From the NCBI RefSeq assembly GCF_047344985.1, contig NZ_CP178861.1:1798001-1862000 (forward strand): a stretch of DNA of 64,000 bases, in the 5' to 3' direction. The position numbers and the translations under genes were made by a program. Of this stretch, positions 43,121 to 51,840 are shown piece after piece (the stretch's first letter is position 1; the number at the start of each line of letters is the position of its first letter). The notes beneath the pieces were generated by a model. The model worked only from the letters and a program-made list of their open reading frames with translations, did no database searches and had not been told where the DNA came from. Source of the DNA: Bdellovibrio sp047344985. GTDB lineage: Bacteria > Bdellovibrionota > Bdellovibrionia > Bdellovibrionales > Bdellovibrionaceae.

Positions 43121-43498
43121 TCATTCGACGTCAATGGGTGTTCCAGATTTATTATCCATGTAGGGATTGTCCATATTATGAGTGCTTGGATGATCTGGAA
43201 GTTCACCGTCGCCAGGACATGTCGTACTGTGATTTTCTACTTTGGCTAAATCACGTAGTTTACCTTCCCGAACCTGTTGTCCCGCAGGGCAGGGGACTAA
43301 AGAGGGATCCTCTTTCTTCATGTCGCTCGCAGGTTCGCGCTGTGTTTGCTGTTTTATCATTTCTTGTTTTTCTTTACGTTCTATAATTCGCGTGGCTGCA
43401 GAGCTCTCTCCGTTGACCTGCATTTTATCTGTATAAGGAACACCTTGAACTAGATGAGGAACGATTAAGAGAAGGGCTACCAAAAGAGCTGTTCTCAT
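43121..43498 (-). CDS. Small secreted protein of unknown function
   Basis: A 125-residue protein with a signal peptide (MRTALLVALLLIVPHLVQG) and a very polar mature part rich in Glu, Lys, Pro and Asn, largely without predicted secondary structure apart from a short helix (RIIERKEKQEMIKQQTQRE). Two cysteines (VPCPAGQ, TTCPGDG). AAGGAGGTAG lies just upstream of the ATG. No family recognised. Confidence 0.68.
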   Translation of the reverse strand: MRTALLVALLLIVPHLVQGVPYTDKMQVNGESSAATRIIERKEKQEMIKQQTQREPASDMKKEDPSLVPCPAGQQVREGKLRDLAKVENHSTTCPGDGELPDHPSTHNMDNPYMDNKSGTPIDVE

Positions 43499-43630
43499 AA
43501 ACTACCTCCTTTTGTGTAATGGTCTGTCATCAACTGACAGCTTATTTTAGCACGGAATAAATATGGAAAAAGCGAAGTGTCGTCTAACGCTGGACCTTGG
43601 GTTCTTTTGACTTCAATATGAAAGAGCGAA

Positions 43631-45496
43631 ATGATGAAAGACATGGAGTTTGCGAAATCTTTGGCGGAAGCTGAAAATTTTATTTTTTCGCGTTTGGGAT
43701 CTTCGATCAGGCTGGCCACTCCCTTGGGACTGGGAAAGCCAAATCAGCTCGTGAATAGCATTTACGAAAGAGCTAAAAAAGACTCACGGATTTCACTTAA
43801 GATATTTACGGCTCTTTCTTTGGATTTTGAAAAGCCTAAGAACGAATTGGAAAAACGTTTTTTAGGTCCTTTTTACTCCAGGCACTTTGGAGATGATTAT
43901 CCCCATCTCACTTATCTGCAAGATCTTCACAAGGCGCAAGTACCATCGAATATTCATCTGCATGAATTTTATTTTCAGGCAGGCGCTCTTTTAAAAAATG
44001 AAAACGCCCAGCAGTCCTACATCAGCCTTAATTACACCCACGTGGCAAGAGCGGTTTTGGATCACGATATCAATGTGATTGTGCAAATGGTCGCCCTTTC
44101 TAAAGACCGCAGTAAAATAAGCCTGAGCTGTAATCCCGATTTAACTTTAGATGTGGTTGAACTTTATAAAAAATCTCAGAAACCACTTCTTATGATCGGA
44201 GTAATTCACCCGGATCTACCTTATTTGGGTGGAGATGCCGAGGTCGATGCCTCTTTCTTTGATTTCATTGTTGAAAGTGAAGAAGTTCGTCATTCACTTT
44301 TTGCTGTTCCCCGCGTTTCGGTGGATGAAGCCGAACATCTTATTGGCTTTTATGCCAGTCAACTCATCGCGGATTCCGGAACTTTGCAGATAGGTATCGG
44401 TTCTCTTTCAGATGCCTTGGTGAATGCGATGATCATGCGACAAAAGGACAATGCTCTTTATCGTAAAATTTCTGAACATCTTTGGAAGGGGCGCCCGGAT
44501 GTGCATCAAAAAATCCATTTAAACATTTTGCAGGAAGGCCTTTATGGGACGAGTGAAATGTTAATGGATGGCTTTATGCATTTACGAAAAGCCGGTATTT
44601 TAAAGCGCGAGATCTTTGATCATAATGAATCCGCGAAAAGATATTTGCATGGGGCGTTCTTTTTAGGATCCAAAGATTTTTATCACTGGTTGGGATCGCT
44701 TTCCGGTGCGGACTACGAAGGGCTTTCGATGACCAAGGTCTCAAAGGTTAACGATCTCTATGATCCCCACGAACTGGCCATCCGAAAGCAAAGAAAAAAT
44801 GCACGCTTTTTTAATACTTGTATGGCGGTCACTTATCTGGGGGCGGCGGCTTCGGACACTCTTGAAAATGGCCAGGTGGTGAGTGGGGTGGGAGGTCAAT
44901 ATAACTTCGTTGCTATGGCACATGAACTTGAAGACGCCCAATCGGTTTTAATGTTGCGAAGTACGAATCTAAAAAACAATCATAAGGCTTCCAACGTTGT
45001 TGAGGCCCGCGGCCACGCCACGATTCCTCGCCATTTGCGGGATGTCGTGATTACTGAGTACGGCATTGCTTTTCTTAAAGGCGAAAGTGACGACACCGTG
45101 ATTCGTCGACTGATTGAAATCGCCGACAGTGAGTTTCAAGAAGAGCTTGTGGAAACCGCTCAAAGAAATGGCAAGCTTTCTAAAGAGTATAAAATTCCTT
45201 CTTATGCAAAAGACAATTCACTCAAGAAGGTAAAAGAGTTTGTTCAAGCTTATAAAGACGAGTTTAAACTTTTTCCTTTTGGCAGTGATTTTACGAGTGA
45301 AGAAATCAATTTGGGGAAATCTCTGAATCAGCTTAAGAAGGCTCACGCTGAGAAACTTCTCGGCTTCTTTGTAAAAGGGCTTGGTGTATCTAAAAATAAA
45401 TACAGGGCAGAATTAGAGCGCATGGAGCTTTATAAAACCAGAACTGCTAAAGACTTCTTTTATCAGAGGCTGATTCTAGGTGCTTTAGGAAAGTAA
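43631..45496 (+). CDS. Acetyl-CoA hydrolase/transferase family protein
   Basis: A 621-residue enzyme of the CoA-transferase superfamily. The C-terminal AcetylCoA_hyd_C region is clear: GVGGQYNFVAMAHELEDAQS, RGHATIPRHLRDVVITEYGI with the catalytic Glu, and FLKGESDDTVIRRLIEIA. The N-terminal half is less typical (LGLGKPNQLVNSIYERAKKD), and the protein is longer than the roughly 430-500 residues of ACH1 or 4-hydroxybutyrate CoA-transferases, with an extra C-terminal segment of about 100 residues (EEINLGKSLNQLKKAHAEKL). Substrate acid is unknown. The two adjacent ATGs at 43631 and 43634 are equally possible starts. Confidence 0.82.
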   Translation: MMKDMEFAKSLAEAENFIFSRLGSSIRLATPLGLGKPNQLVNSIYERAKKDSRISLKIFTALSLDFEKPKNELEKRFLGPFYSRHFGDDYPHLTYLQDLHKAQVPSNIHLHEFYFQAGALLKNENAQQSYISLNYTHVARAVLDHDINVIVQMVALSKDRSKISLSCNPDLTLDVVELYKKSQKPLLMIGVIHPDLPYLGGDAEVDASFFDFIVESEEVRHSLFAVPRVSVDEAEHLIGFYASQLIADSGTLQIGIGSLSDALVNAMIMRQKDNALYRKISEHLWKGRPDVHQKIHLNILQEGLYGTSEMLMDGFMHLRKAGILKREIFDHNESAKRYLHGAFFLGSKDFYHWLGSLSGADYEGLSMTKVSKVNDLYDPHELAIRKQRKNARFFNTCMAVTYLGAAASDTLENGQVVSGVGGQYNFVAMAHELEDAQSVLMLRSTNLKNNHKASNVVEARGHATIPRHLRDVVITEYGIAFLKGESDDTVIRRLIEIADSEFQEELVETAQRNGKLSKEYKIPSYAKDNSLKKVKEFVQAYKDEFKLFPFGSDFTSEEINLGKSLNQLKKAHAEKLLGFFVKGLGVSKNKYRAELERMELYKTRTAKDFFYQRLILGALGK

Positions 45497-45501
45497 AAAA
45501 A

Positions 45502-45527
45502 ACGCCGCTCTTTTGAAGCGGCGTTTT
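45502..45527. terminator. Bidirectional terminator after CoA-transferase gene
   Basis: ACGCCGCT and AGCGGCGT pair around a short loop, with A-tract before and TTTT after; serves convergent CoA-transferase and yebC. Confidence 0.88.
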
Positions 45528-45551
45528 GGTATTTCAATCTTAAAAAAAAGA

Positions 45552-46253
45552 TTAAATAGTTGCGTGCACGCGGTGCGTGTCGTCCATATCGTCAAGGTAG
45601 TTTAAGAACTCCTCAACGTCTTTTCTTTGTTCATCAGAAAGCTCTGTGATGTTTTTGGCTTTGAATGAAAGCTCACCCTTTGTGATTTTCCAACCACGTT
45701 TCATAAGAGCGTCACGAACCGCATCCAAGTCATCCGCGTTCGTGTAGAACTCATAAGCACCAGAATCGTCGGGGTAAACTTCGTTCGCTCCGGCTTCAAT
45801 CGCTTCTTCGTCTGGATCGAATTTACCTTCTTTGGTTCCTTCGATAAGACCTACGCGATCAAACATCCATGCCACAGATCCAACCTCACCCATATTGCCT
45901 TCATGAGATTTAAACGCATGACGCATGTCTGGAGCTGTTCTGTGTTTGTTGTCTGTTTGGCATTCCACGATCACGCCCACACCGTGAGGACCGTAGCCCT
46001 CGTAAGTGATCTCTTCGATGATCTTTCCGTCATCCAAAAGACCCGCGCCTTTTTTAATCGCACGCTCGATCGTGTCATTCGGGCAAGATACTTTTTTCGC
46101 AGCATCAATCGCCATACGAAGACGGGCATTGGCATTGGGGTCAGGACCACCGGCTTTCGCAGCGACGGCAATCTCGCGCGCAAGTTTGGTGAATATTTGG
46201 CCTTTTTGTTGAGCTTTCTCAACCTTACCGGCGTTTTTCCATGACTTTCCCAT
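45552..46253 (-). CDS. yebC: YebC/PmpR family protein
   Basis: A 233-residue cytoplasmic protein of the YebC/PmpR family, long seen as a DNA-binding regulator; later work links some members to ribosome rescue at difficult motifs. Start MGKSWKNAGKVEKAQQKGQ, then FTKLAREIAVAAKAGGPDPN and a central YEGYGPHGVGVIVECQTDNK are diagnostic. The ATG at 46253 with AAGGAG five bases upstream is preferred to the longer frame. Confidence 0.94.
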   Translation of the reverse strand: MGKSWKNAGKVEKAQQKGQIFTKLAREIAVAAKAGGPDPNANARLRMAIDAAKKVSCPNDTIERAIKKGAGLLDDGKIIEEITYEGYGPHGVGVIVECQTDNKHRTAPDMRHAFKSHEGNMGEVGSVAWMFDRVGLIEGTKEGKFDPDEEAIEAGANEVYPDDSGAYEFYTNADDLDAVRDALMKRGWKITKGELSFKAKNITELSDEQRKDVEEFLNYLDDMDDTHRVHATI

Positions 46254-46338
46254 ATGTCTCCTTCTTCGACTTGAGGATATATATTGCAGCAAATCAGGAA
46301 ATATTTGGCAAGAATGGGAGCAGGATGTAAAAGGGGGT

Positions 46339-47121
46339 ATGTTCAGTTTTTCAACGCCCGACGTCTGGGAAAAGATCCAAAATATCGAAAAATATTGTGA
46401 GGATGCTCTTAAATTGAGCTCTCCTTATCTTGTGCCCGAAGAACCAGCCCGGGATGTCCCCGTTTTGCACCCCAAATTTCACCCTCCCAAAAAAGGTTTT
46501 TCGACCCTTGAGGGGCAGGCCCGCATGCTTCATGACTTGGCCAGTATCGAACTTCAAGCCATGGAACTCGGAGTTCGCACGCTGGTGGAGTATCCGGATG
46601 CGCCGCAAGGATTCCGCGAAGAGCTATTGGCCGTGACGGTCTCGGAAGCTCAACATTTGCGCATGTGCTTAGAGGGCATCGCAGATCTTGGATTTAAATG
46701 GGGTGATTGGCCCGTGCACATGGCATTGTGGCGCGCGGTGAGCGTTGAAGACTCGCTCTTAGATCGTATCTTGATTGTGCACCGCTATCTTGAGGGCAGT
46801 GGCCTTGATGCCGGAGACACCTTGATCCGTCGCCTAGAGGGAACAGACGGGAAGAACACCATTCAAAAAATCGTGAAGCAGATCAATTACGAGGAGATCG
46901 GTCATGTTGATTTTGGCTCAAGATGGTATCGTGAAATTTGCAGGAAAGAAAAGCTTGACCCCTCCCAGGACTTTCCAGAGAGAATGGACTCCTTAAGAAA
47001 AAGGCTCCCGAAACGTATTGAGCCTTTGAATCGCGATTTAAGAATCAAAGCGGGATTCACTGAAGAAGAAATTCAGTATTATGAAAACCTGCGTTTGGAT
47101 TTCTTAAAACCGATGCCATAG
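46339..47121 (+). CDS. Ferritin-like DUF455 family protein
   Basis: A 260-residue soluble protein. The helical core (ARMLHDLASIELQAMELGV, VSEAQHLRMCLEGIADLG and KQINYEEIGHVDFGSRWY) carries the Glu/His pairs of a di-iron ferritin-like four-helix bundle, in the pattern of DUF455. Family members are related to the tRNA hydroxylase MiaE and may be oxygenases; the substrate is unknown. It stands alone, divergent from yebC, and the next operon starts about 45 bases downstream. Confidence 0.85.
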   Translation: MFSFSTPDVWEKIQNIEKYCEDALKLSSPYLVPEEPARDVPVLHPKFHPPKKGFSTLEGQARMLHDLASIELQAMELGVRTLVEYPDAPQGFREELLAVTVSEAQHLRMCLEGIADLGFKWGDWPVHMALWRAVSVEDSLLDRILIVHRYLEGSGLDAGDTLIRRLEGTDGKNTIQKIVKQINYEEIGHVDFGSRWYREICRKEKLDPSQDFPERMDSLRKRLPKRIEPLNRDLRIKAGFTEEEIQYYENLRLDFLKPMP

Positions 47122-47165
47122 TCTTTTGCCCTTCGTTTGATGGCAAAAGCAAACGGAGACGGAAG

Positions 47166-48416
47166 ATGCAGAGATTCTTAGTCCTTGGGATGATTTTATT
47201 TTCTTTTCCGGCTTGGAGTCTCACGCTTCCTGAGGCTGTTGATATCGCCCTTAAAAAATCAAGTTCCCTTCAGCAGCAATCCTTGGAGCTGGAAAAATCA
47301 GAACTGGGTGTTAAGCAAACTCGTTCGGCGTTCTTGCCTTCTTTGGATTTAACGGCCTCTTATATTTACACTAAAGAAAGTCCCACTCAAAGAGACTATG
47401 ACTGGGACAGCAATGCTGCGATCAGCTTGACGGAAAACTTTTACGATCACGGTTTGAGTTATACGAACTTTAAAATTTCGAAATCCCGCAGAGCCCTCAC
47501 AGAGCTAGATTATCGCCGCGAAAAGTCGGCAACAATTCTCAGAACAGTGCAGCTTTATCTTGATGTTTTAAAGGCGCAGAAAATCGAAGAGCTGCAGTCC
47601 AAAAACACGGTGCAAGTAGAAAAGGTCTACAATCTGGTAACCGCACAGTATCGTCAGGGTGTTCGTCCTCGTCAGGATTTTTTGCGTTTTGAATCTCAAT
47701 ATCAACGCGCCATCTTAGCACAGACGTCGGCTCAGTATGACGCCGTGAAAGCCCGCGAAGATTTAAAGGTGCACTTGGATCTTTCCGAAGTGCCGGCTCA
47801 AGTGAGTGACTATCAACAAAAAGCTTTTCCTTCATCATCTGATGTTTCTATCTACGAAACCGAAAAAAGATCTTTGGTTCAGGAGCTTCGTCGCTCCGAA
47901 GAGAATCTTCTAAAAATTGAAAACTGGCCAAAGCTCGATTTGGTCGGGAAGCTGGGTTATGGCAGCGACAGTTATTTTCAAACCAACACGCGTTGGGAAG
48001 ACAATGACAAAACTTTCTGGAGTGTGGGCGTCACATTTAACTGGAATCTCTGGGACTGGGGAGGACGCAGCTCGGCAGTGAAGGCTTCTCATTTAGAAAG
48101 TTTCCGTCAGGATGTGCGCACGTCCTTTGATGAACGTGAAGCAAAGTCAGCTATCAAAAAACTTTACGACCAAGTGAAGCTGATTCAAAGACAGTATGAA
48201 CTCGCGGAAAGATTGGTCAAAGTAGAGACTGAAAACTTCGCTTTTATGGAGCGCGACTTTCGTGAAGGACAAACGTCTTTCCTCAACTATTCGACCTCTT
48301 TGTCTGATTTAATTTCAGTACAGATTCAAAAAATTCAGACAGAATACAATCTTATTCAAACGCGCCTGGAACTGGAACACCGTAAAGGATATCTCGATGA
48401 AAAATCTGTTCAGTAA
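47166..48416 (+). CDS. TolC-family outer-membrane efflux protein
   Basis: A 416-residue exported protein (signal MQRFLVLGMILFSFPAWS) with the internal repeat of the OEP family. It starts with LTLPEAVDIALKKSSSLQQQ, and contains the SAFLPSLDLTASYIY beta-strand signature and long coiled-coil helices (QELRRSEENLLKI, EAKSAIKKLYDQVKLIQRQY). It should form a trimeric exit duct. It overlaps the adaptor gene by 20 bases, so TolC, adaptor and MacB-like ATPase form one operon. Confidence 0.92.
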   Translation: MQRFLVLGMILFSFPAWSLTLPEAVDIALKKSSSLQQQSLELEKSELGVKQTRSAFLPSLDLTASYIYTKESPTQRDYDWDSNAAISLTENFYDHGLSYTNFKISKSRRALTELDYRREKSATILRTVQLYLDVLKAQKIEELQSKNTVQVEKVYNLVTAQYRQGVRPRQDFLRFESQYQRAILAQTSAQYDAVKAREDLKVHLDLSEVPAQVSDYQQKAFPSSSDVSIYETEKRSLVQELRRSEENLLKIENWPKLDLVGKLGYGSDSYFQTNTRWEDNDKTFWSVGVTFNWNLWDWGGRSSAVKASHLESFRQDVRTSFDEREAKSAIKKLYDQVKLIQRQYELAERLVKVETENFAFMERDFREGQTSFLNYSTSLSDLISVQIQKIQTEYNLIQTRLELEHRKGYLDEKSVQ

Positions 48417-49266
48417 AAAAACTCTTCTGATCGTCGCTATTCTTGCGATTGTGGCCTGTGTGCCGTTTTTATTTTCATCTGGTAAAAATAAAAAATCTTC
48501 TTTAGGAATCGTTGAAAAAGGCGACATCATTCAACGTGTGTCGTTGTCGGGAATTGTTCAGCCCGTAAGAAAAGCGGTGATTGTCGCTTCTTACGCAGGC
48601 TATGTGAAAAAGATTTTCGTCAAAATCGGCGACAATGTTAAAGCCGGAGACCCTCTGGTTTCTGTCGTGCAATCGCTTTCAAGCTTCGAGCAAGCTTATC
48701 CTTTGCGTTCACCTGTTACCGGTCGAGTCGTTCAGATCCGTCATCAGGAAGGGGAGTTTGTAAAAGCAAGTGACGTCACGGACTACATCCTTCGCGTGGA
48801 CGATCTTTCTGAAATGTACGTCTATGTGAACGCCGCTGAAATTGATCGCGTGAAAATGACTGTGAAGCAAGAGGCTCTGCTGAAGCCGATGGCTTTATCA
48901 GAAAAATCTTATAAAGCTCAAATCGTAGATCTGGCTTTAGCTTCCAACGACAAAGATCGTTGGGATCGTTCCAGTGTTGTCGAATTTCCGATCACTTTAA
49001 AAGTTCTCAATCCCGATGCGGATTTAAAATCAGGAATGAGTACGTTGATTGATATCATCACGTTTAAAAAAGAAAATGTTCTAACTTTGCGCCATGAATT
49101 TATTTATGTTCAAGGCGGTGAAAGTTATGTCCTCTTGGAAAACGGTGAAAAACGTATTGTTAAAACCGGTGTTTCCAATGAAGAGAAAGTCGAAATCTTA
49201 GAAGGGGTTAAAGAAGGCGAGAAAGTTCAAAAAGTCGACTTTGCCTCGATGCTGGAGAACTCGTAG
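48397..49266 (+). CDS. Periplasmic adaptor (MacA/HlyD-like) without alpha-hairpin
   Basis: A 289-residue membrane-fusion protein, N-terminal anchor about residues 9-27. The lipoyl halves are present: IVASYAGYVKKIFVKIGDNV then PLRSPVTGRVVQIRHQEGEF. Instead of the 60-100-residue coiled-coil hairpin that usually lies between them, there are only about ten residues (VVQSLSSFEQAY). The beta-barrel and membrane-proximal domains follow (YVYVNAAEIDRVKM, IKTGVSNEEKVEI-type end). This is short for MacA (about 370). It ends one base before the MacB-like gene (TAGATG). It should still link the ATPase and TolC, by a different contact from the usual one. Confidence 0.88.
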   Translation: MKNLFSKKTLLIVAILAIVACVPFLFSSGKNKKSSLGIVEKGDIIQRVSLSGIVQPVRKAVIVASYAGYVKKIFVKIGDNVKAGDPLVSVVQSLSSFEQAYPLRSPVTGRVVQIRHQEGEFVKASDVTDYILRVDDLSEMYVYVNAAEIDRVKMTVKQEALLKPMALSEKSYKAQIVDLALASNDKDRWDRSSVVEFPITLKVLNPDADLKSGMSTLIDIITFKKENVLTLRHEFIYVQGGESYVLLENGEKRIVKTGVSNEEKVEILEGVKEGEKVQKVDFASMLENS

Positions 49267-51279
49267 ATGAGTTATATCTCGGCGAAGAACCTTGTTTTCT
49301 CTTATCCAGGAACAGATCAACCTGTTCTCAGGGAGCTTTCTTTTTCCATCGAAGAAGGGTCCTTCGTCGCCATTCAAGGGCCTTCCGGTTCTGGAAAATC
49401 CACGCTGCTTTATCTTTTAGGAGCCATGAACCGAGTTCAATCCGGCGAACTTATTGTCGCTGGAAAAAATCTGAACGAACTCACTCGTTCTGAAGCGGCT
49501 TTTTTTAGAGCGTCTGAAATTGGTTTCGTGTTTCAGCAGTTTCATCTTCTTCCTAAACTCTCGCTTTTAGAAAATGTGGAACTCGGAGGTCTTTATCCTT
49601 TAGAGGTTTCAAAAGATCGCTCCGAGCTCAAAGCTCGGGCCGAAGAGCTTTTGGAAAAATTCGGTCTTCGCGAAAAGAAAGATGAACTTCCAAGCAAAGT
49701 TTCAGGCGGTCAACAGCAGCGTGTGGCCATTGCTCGCGCCTTGATGCAAAAACCGCGTCTGATTTTAGCCGATGAACCTACGGGGAATTTAGATTCCGTA
49801 AACTCAGCACTCGTTTTAAAAGAATTAAAACGTCTTCACAGCGAAGGCCACACAGTGGTGCTTATCACTCATGACAGCGAAGTCGCCAAACAAGCCGATC
49901 GCATTATTCATGTTCGCGATGGTCGTTTAGAAAAAGAGGAAGTTCTTCATCATCAAAAAACCTCGCTGATGTTACATAAGAATTCTTCTTTAAAAACTCA
50001 GGACATAGCCTGGAACGCGGACCTTCTGAGATATCTGGCGCAGAATGCCTGGATGCAGCTTTCAGTAAATAAAGTCCGAGCGCTTCTTACAATGTTAGGT
50101 GTAACCATCGGTGTCGGTGCGGTTTTATCCATGATGACCCTGGGAGGATTTGCGAAGGAAAAAATCCTGGCTGGTTATGCTGAAATGGGAGTGAATACTT
50201 TTGAATTTAACGGCTATCCGAACTGGGATATGAAAGCCAAGGACATTAAAGGCGCGGTCTTTGATTATTTTAAATGGGAGACAGATCTTGTTCCTCTAAA
50301 AAATATTTTTCCTGAGATCAAAAGACTTTCGCCAGTTCTGACAGGAAGAAATGTCTCTGTCGTTTTTGCCGGGAAAACGATCGACAATGATGTGCGCGTT
50401 TTGGGTGTCAACGAAGATACTTTTAATATCGCGAAGAAAAAAATCATTGTCGGCAATCCGGTCAATGCCTATCACGTAAAAAATCGCAGCTCCGTCTGCA
50501 TTATCGGATACGAAGTCGCGGAAAGACTTTTTTCCAATGTGCAGCCGCTGGGGCAAGTATTGTTTTTATCTGAAGACAATCAAGAGATGTCTTGCACCGT
50601 AATCGGTGTGGCTGCGCAAACTTCCAGTCGCAATGAATGGCGTAAACCGAATTTAGAAATCTATTTGCCGTTCACGTACTTTCAGGCCAAGAGCAAAAAC
50701 TGGTGGTCCGTGCAAATCCGTGAAATCCTGATTGAGATGAAAGACGGAGCCTCCATGGAAAACATGGGGAAAGGTTTGCGCGCGTTCTTTCAAAAGAAAT
50801 ACGGAACCTCAGGACGTTTTAGGGCGGACTCCGACGCCGTTTTGATTGAACAGATGAATCGCTTTTTAAATATCTTCTCTGGCTTTCTCGCGGCCATTGC
50901 TTTGGTTTCTTTATGCGTGGGCGGTGTTGGTATTGCCAACATGATGCTCGTGTCTTTAAATGAACGTGTGCGTGAAATCGGATTAAGAAAAGCTTTGGGG
51001 GCGACCGATCAAAGTTTAAGATCCTTAATCTTGATGGAGTCAATGCTGATTTGTTTTATCGCAGGTCTGGTAGGTGTGCTTTTAGGAGTTCTTTCTTATG
51101 AACTGATTCTTTTTGCTGCGACGAAATTCGTGAGCAAGCTTGAGTTCGAATGGATCTTTAATCCGTGGGCCTTCCTCATCTCTTTTGGTTCTATCGTAGC
51201 CGTAGGAATATTAAGTGGACTGATTCCGGCTCTTCGCGCTGAAAAAATGGCGCCGATGCAAGCGCTCCGAACGGAATAA
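49267..51279 (+). CDS. MacB-like ABC transporter (fused ATPase and permease)
   Basis: A 670-residue inner-membrane ABC protein. The N-terminal ATPase has Walker A GPSGSGKST (38-46), signature VSGGQQQRVAIARAL, Walker B LILADEPTGNLD and LITHD. One membrane segment (about 275-297) leads to a periplasmic MacB_PCD domain (about 300-530), and a FtsX permease domain with three segments ends the protein (MMLVSLNERVREIGLRKALG). The last residues ALRAEKMAPMQALRTE are typical of MacB. With the adaptor and the TolC-like protein it forms a MacAB-TolC-type exporter for peptides, lipoproteins or siderophores; the cargo is unknown. Confidence 0.93.
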   Translation: MSYISAKNLVFSYPGTDQPVLRELSFSIEEGSFVAIQGPSGSGKSTLLYLLGAMNRVQSGELIVAGKNLNELTRSEAAFFRASEIGFVFQQFHLLPKLSLLENVELGGLYPLEVSKDRSELKARAEELLEKFGLREKKDELPSKVSGGQQQRVAIARALMQKPRLILADEPTGNLDSVNSALVLKELKRLHSEGHTVVLITHDSEVAKQADRIIHVRDGRLEKEEVLHHQKTSLMLHKNSSLKTQDIAWNADLLRYLAQNAWMQLSVNKVRALLTMLGVTIGVGAVLSMMTLGGFAKEKILAGYAEMGVNTFEFNGYPNWDMKAKDIKGAVFDYFKWETDLVPLKNIFPEIKRLSPVLTGRNVSVVFAGKTIDNDVRVLGVNEDTFNIAKKKIIVGNPVNAYHVKNRSSVCIIGYEVAERLFSNVQPLGQVLFLSEDNQEMSCTVIGVAAQTSSRNEWRKPNLEIYLPFTYFQAKSKNWWSVQIREILIEMKDGASMENMGKGLRAFFQKKYGTSGRFRADSDAVLIEQMNRFLNIFSGFLAAIALVSLCVGGVGIANMMLVSLNERVREIGLRKALGATDQSLRSLILMESMLICFIAGLVGVLLGVLSYELILFAATKFVSKLEFEWIFNPWAFLISFGSIVAVGILSGLIPALRAEKMAPMQALRTE

Positions 51280-51280
51280 A

Positions 51281-51311
51281 AGTTTCCTCCCGTCAGGCGA
51301 CAGGAGGAAAC
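51281..51311. terminator. Inverted repeat after MacB gene
   Basis: GTTTCCTCC and GGAGGAAAC pair, with a further GTC/GAC inside; T-tract is lacking, so it may act as a 3' hairpin or a weak terminator for convergent genes. Confidence 0.55.
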
Positions 51312-51320
51312 CAAAGAGCT

Positions 51321-51674
51321 TTATAGCAAATCACATAAAGAATTGGTGCTGCCAATAGCTTTTACTTTCGCATCGCGAACGCGACGAAGACCGCTCAAAG
51401 CATCTTGTCTTAAATCTTTGATGTTATGAGATGTATCTCCAAACGTGCAAAGATCTAACGCTTGATTGTAACCTTCTAGAACCGAGTCCGTTCTAAAATC
51501 AATACCGGCAGCGATACCGATATCTCGACATGCCAACATGTCTTTCTCCTCAAGGATGCTAAAGATGGCATTGCATACCATTTGAAGAGAAAGCTCTTCT
51601 GGCGGTGTGTCTCCCTGGCCTGCCGAAGCAAACGACGAGCTTAGGAAAATAACCGCAATAATAACTGACTTCAC
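51321..51674 (-). CDS. Small secreted protein of unknown function
   Basis: A 117-residue protein. The GTG at 51674 has AAGGAG six bases upstream; signal peptide VKSVIIAVIFLSSSFASAG. The mature part has four cysteines (MVCNAIF, LACRDIG, LDLCTFG, SLCDLL) and is mainly helical. A longer frame with ATG at 51719 exists but has a poor ribosome site and would bury the signal sequence. No family recognised. Confidence 0.68.
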   Translation of the reverse strand: MKSVIIAVIFLSSSFASAGQGDTPPEELSLQMVCNAIFSILEEKDMLACRDIGIAAGIDFRTDSVLEGYNQALDLCTFGDTSHNIKDLRQDALSGLRRVRDAKVKAIGSTNSLCDLL

Positions 51675-51803
51675 AAAAATCTCCTTTCTTTGATTTTGTT
51701 GTGAAATCATGGAAAGCAAGGGATGTGCCTCATTTTTTATGAACCAGGACGACGGTGTTTGGTTTTATGAAAAAAGGCCGGATGAAAATATCTGAACGAT
51801 AAG

Positions 51804-51833
51804 TTTATCGATAAATGTTCACAGGGTGTGAAC
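51804..51833. repeat. Two adjacent perfect palindromes near lpxR end
   Basis: TTTATCGATAAA (51804-51815) is directly followed by GTTCACA-GGG-TGTGAAC (51817-51833). On the minus strand the second may be a terminator for the lpxR-like gene; the pair also looks like an operator for the divergently placed secreted-protein gene. Neither role is proven. Confidence 0.5.
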
Positions 51834-51840
51834 GGTCGAG

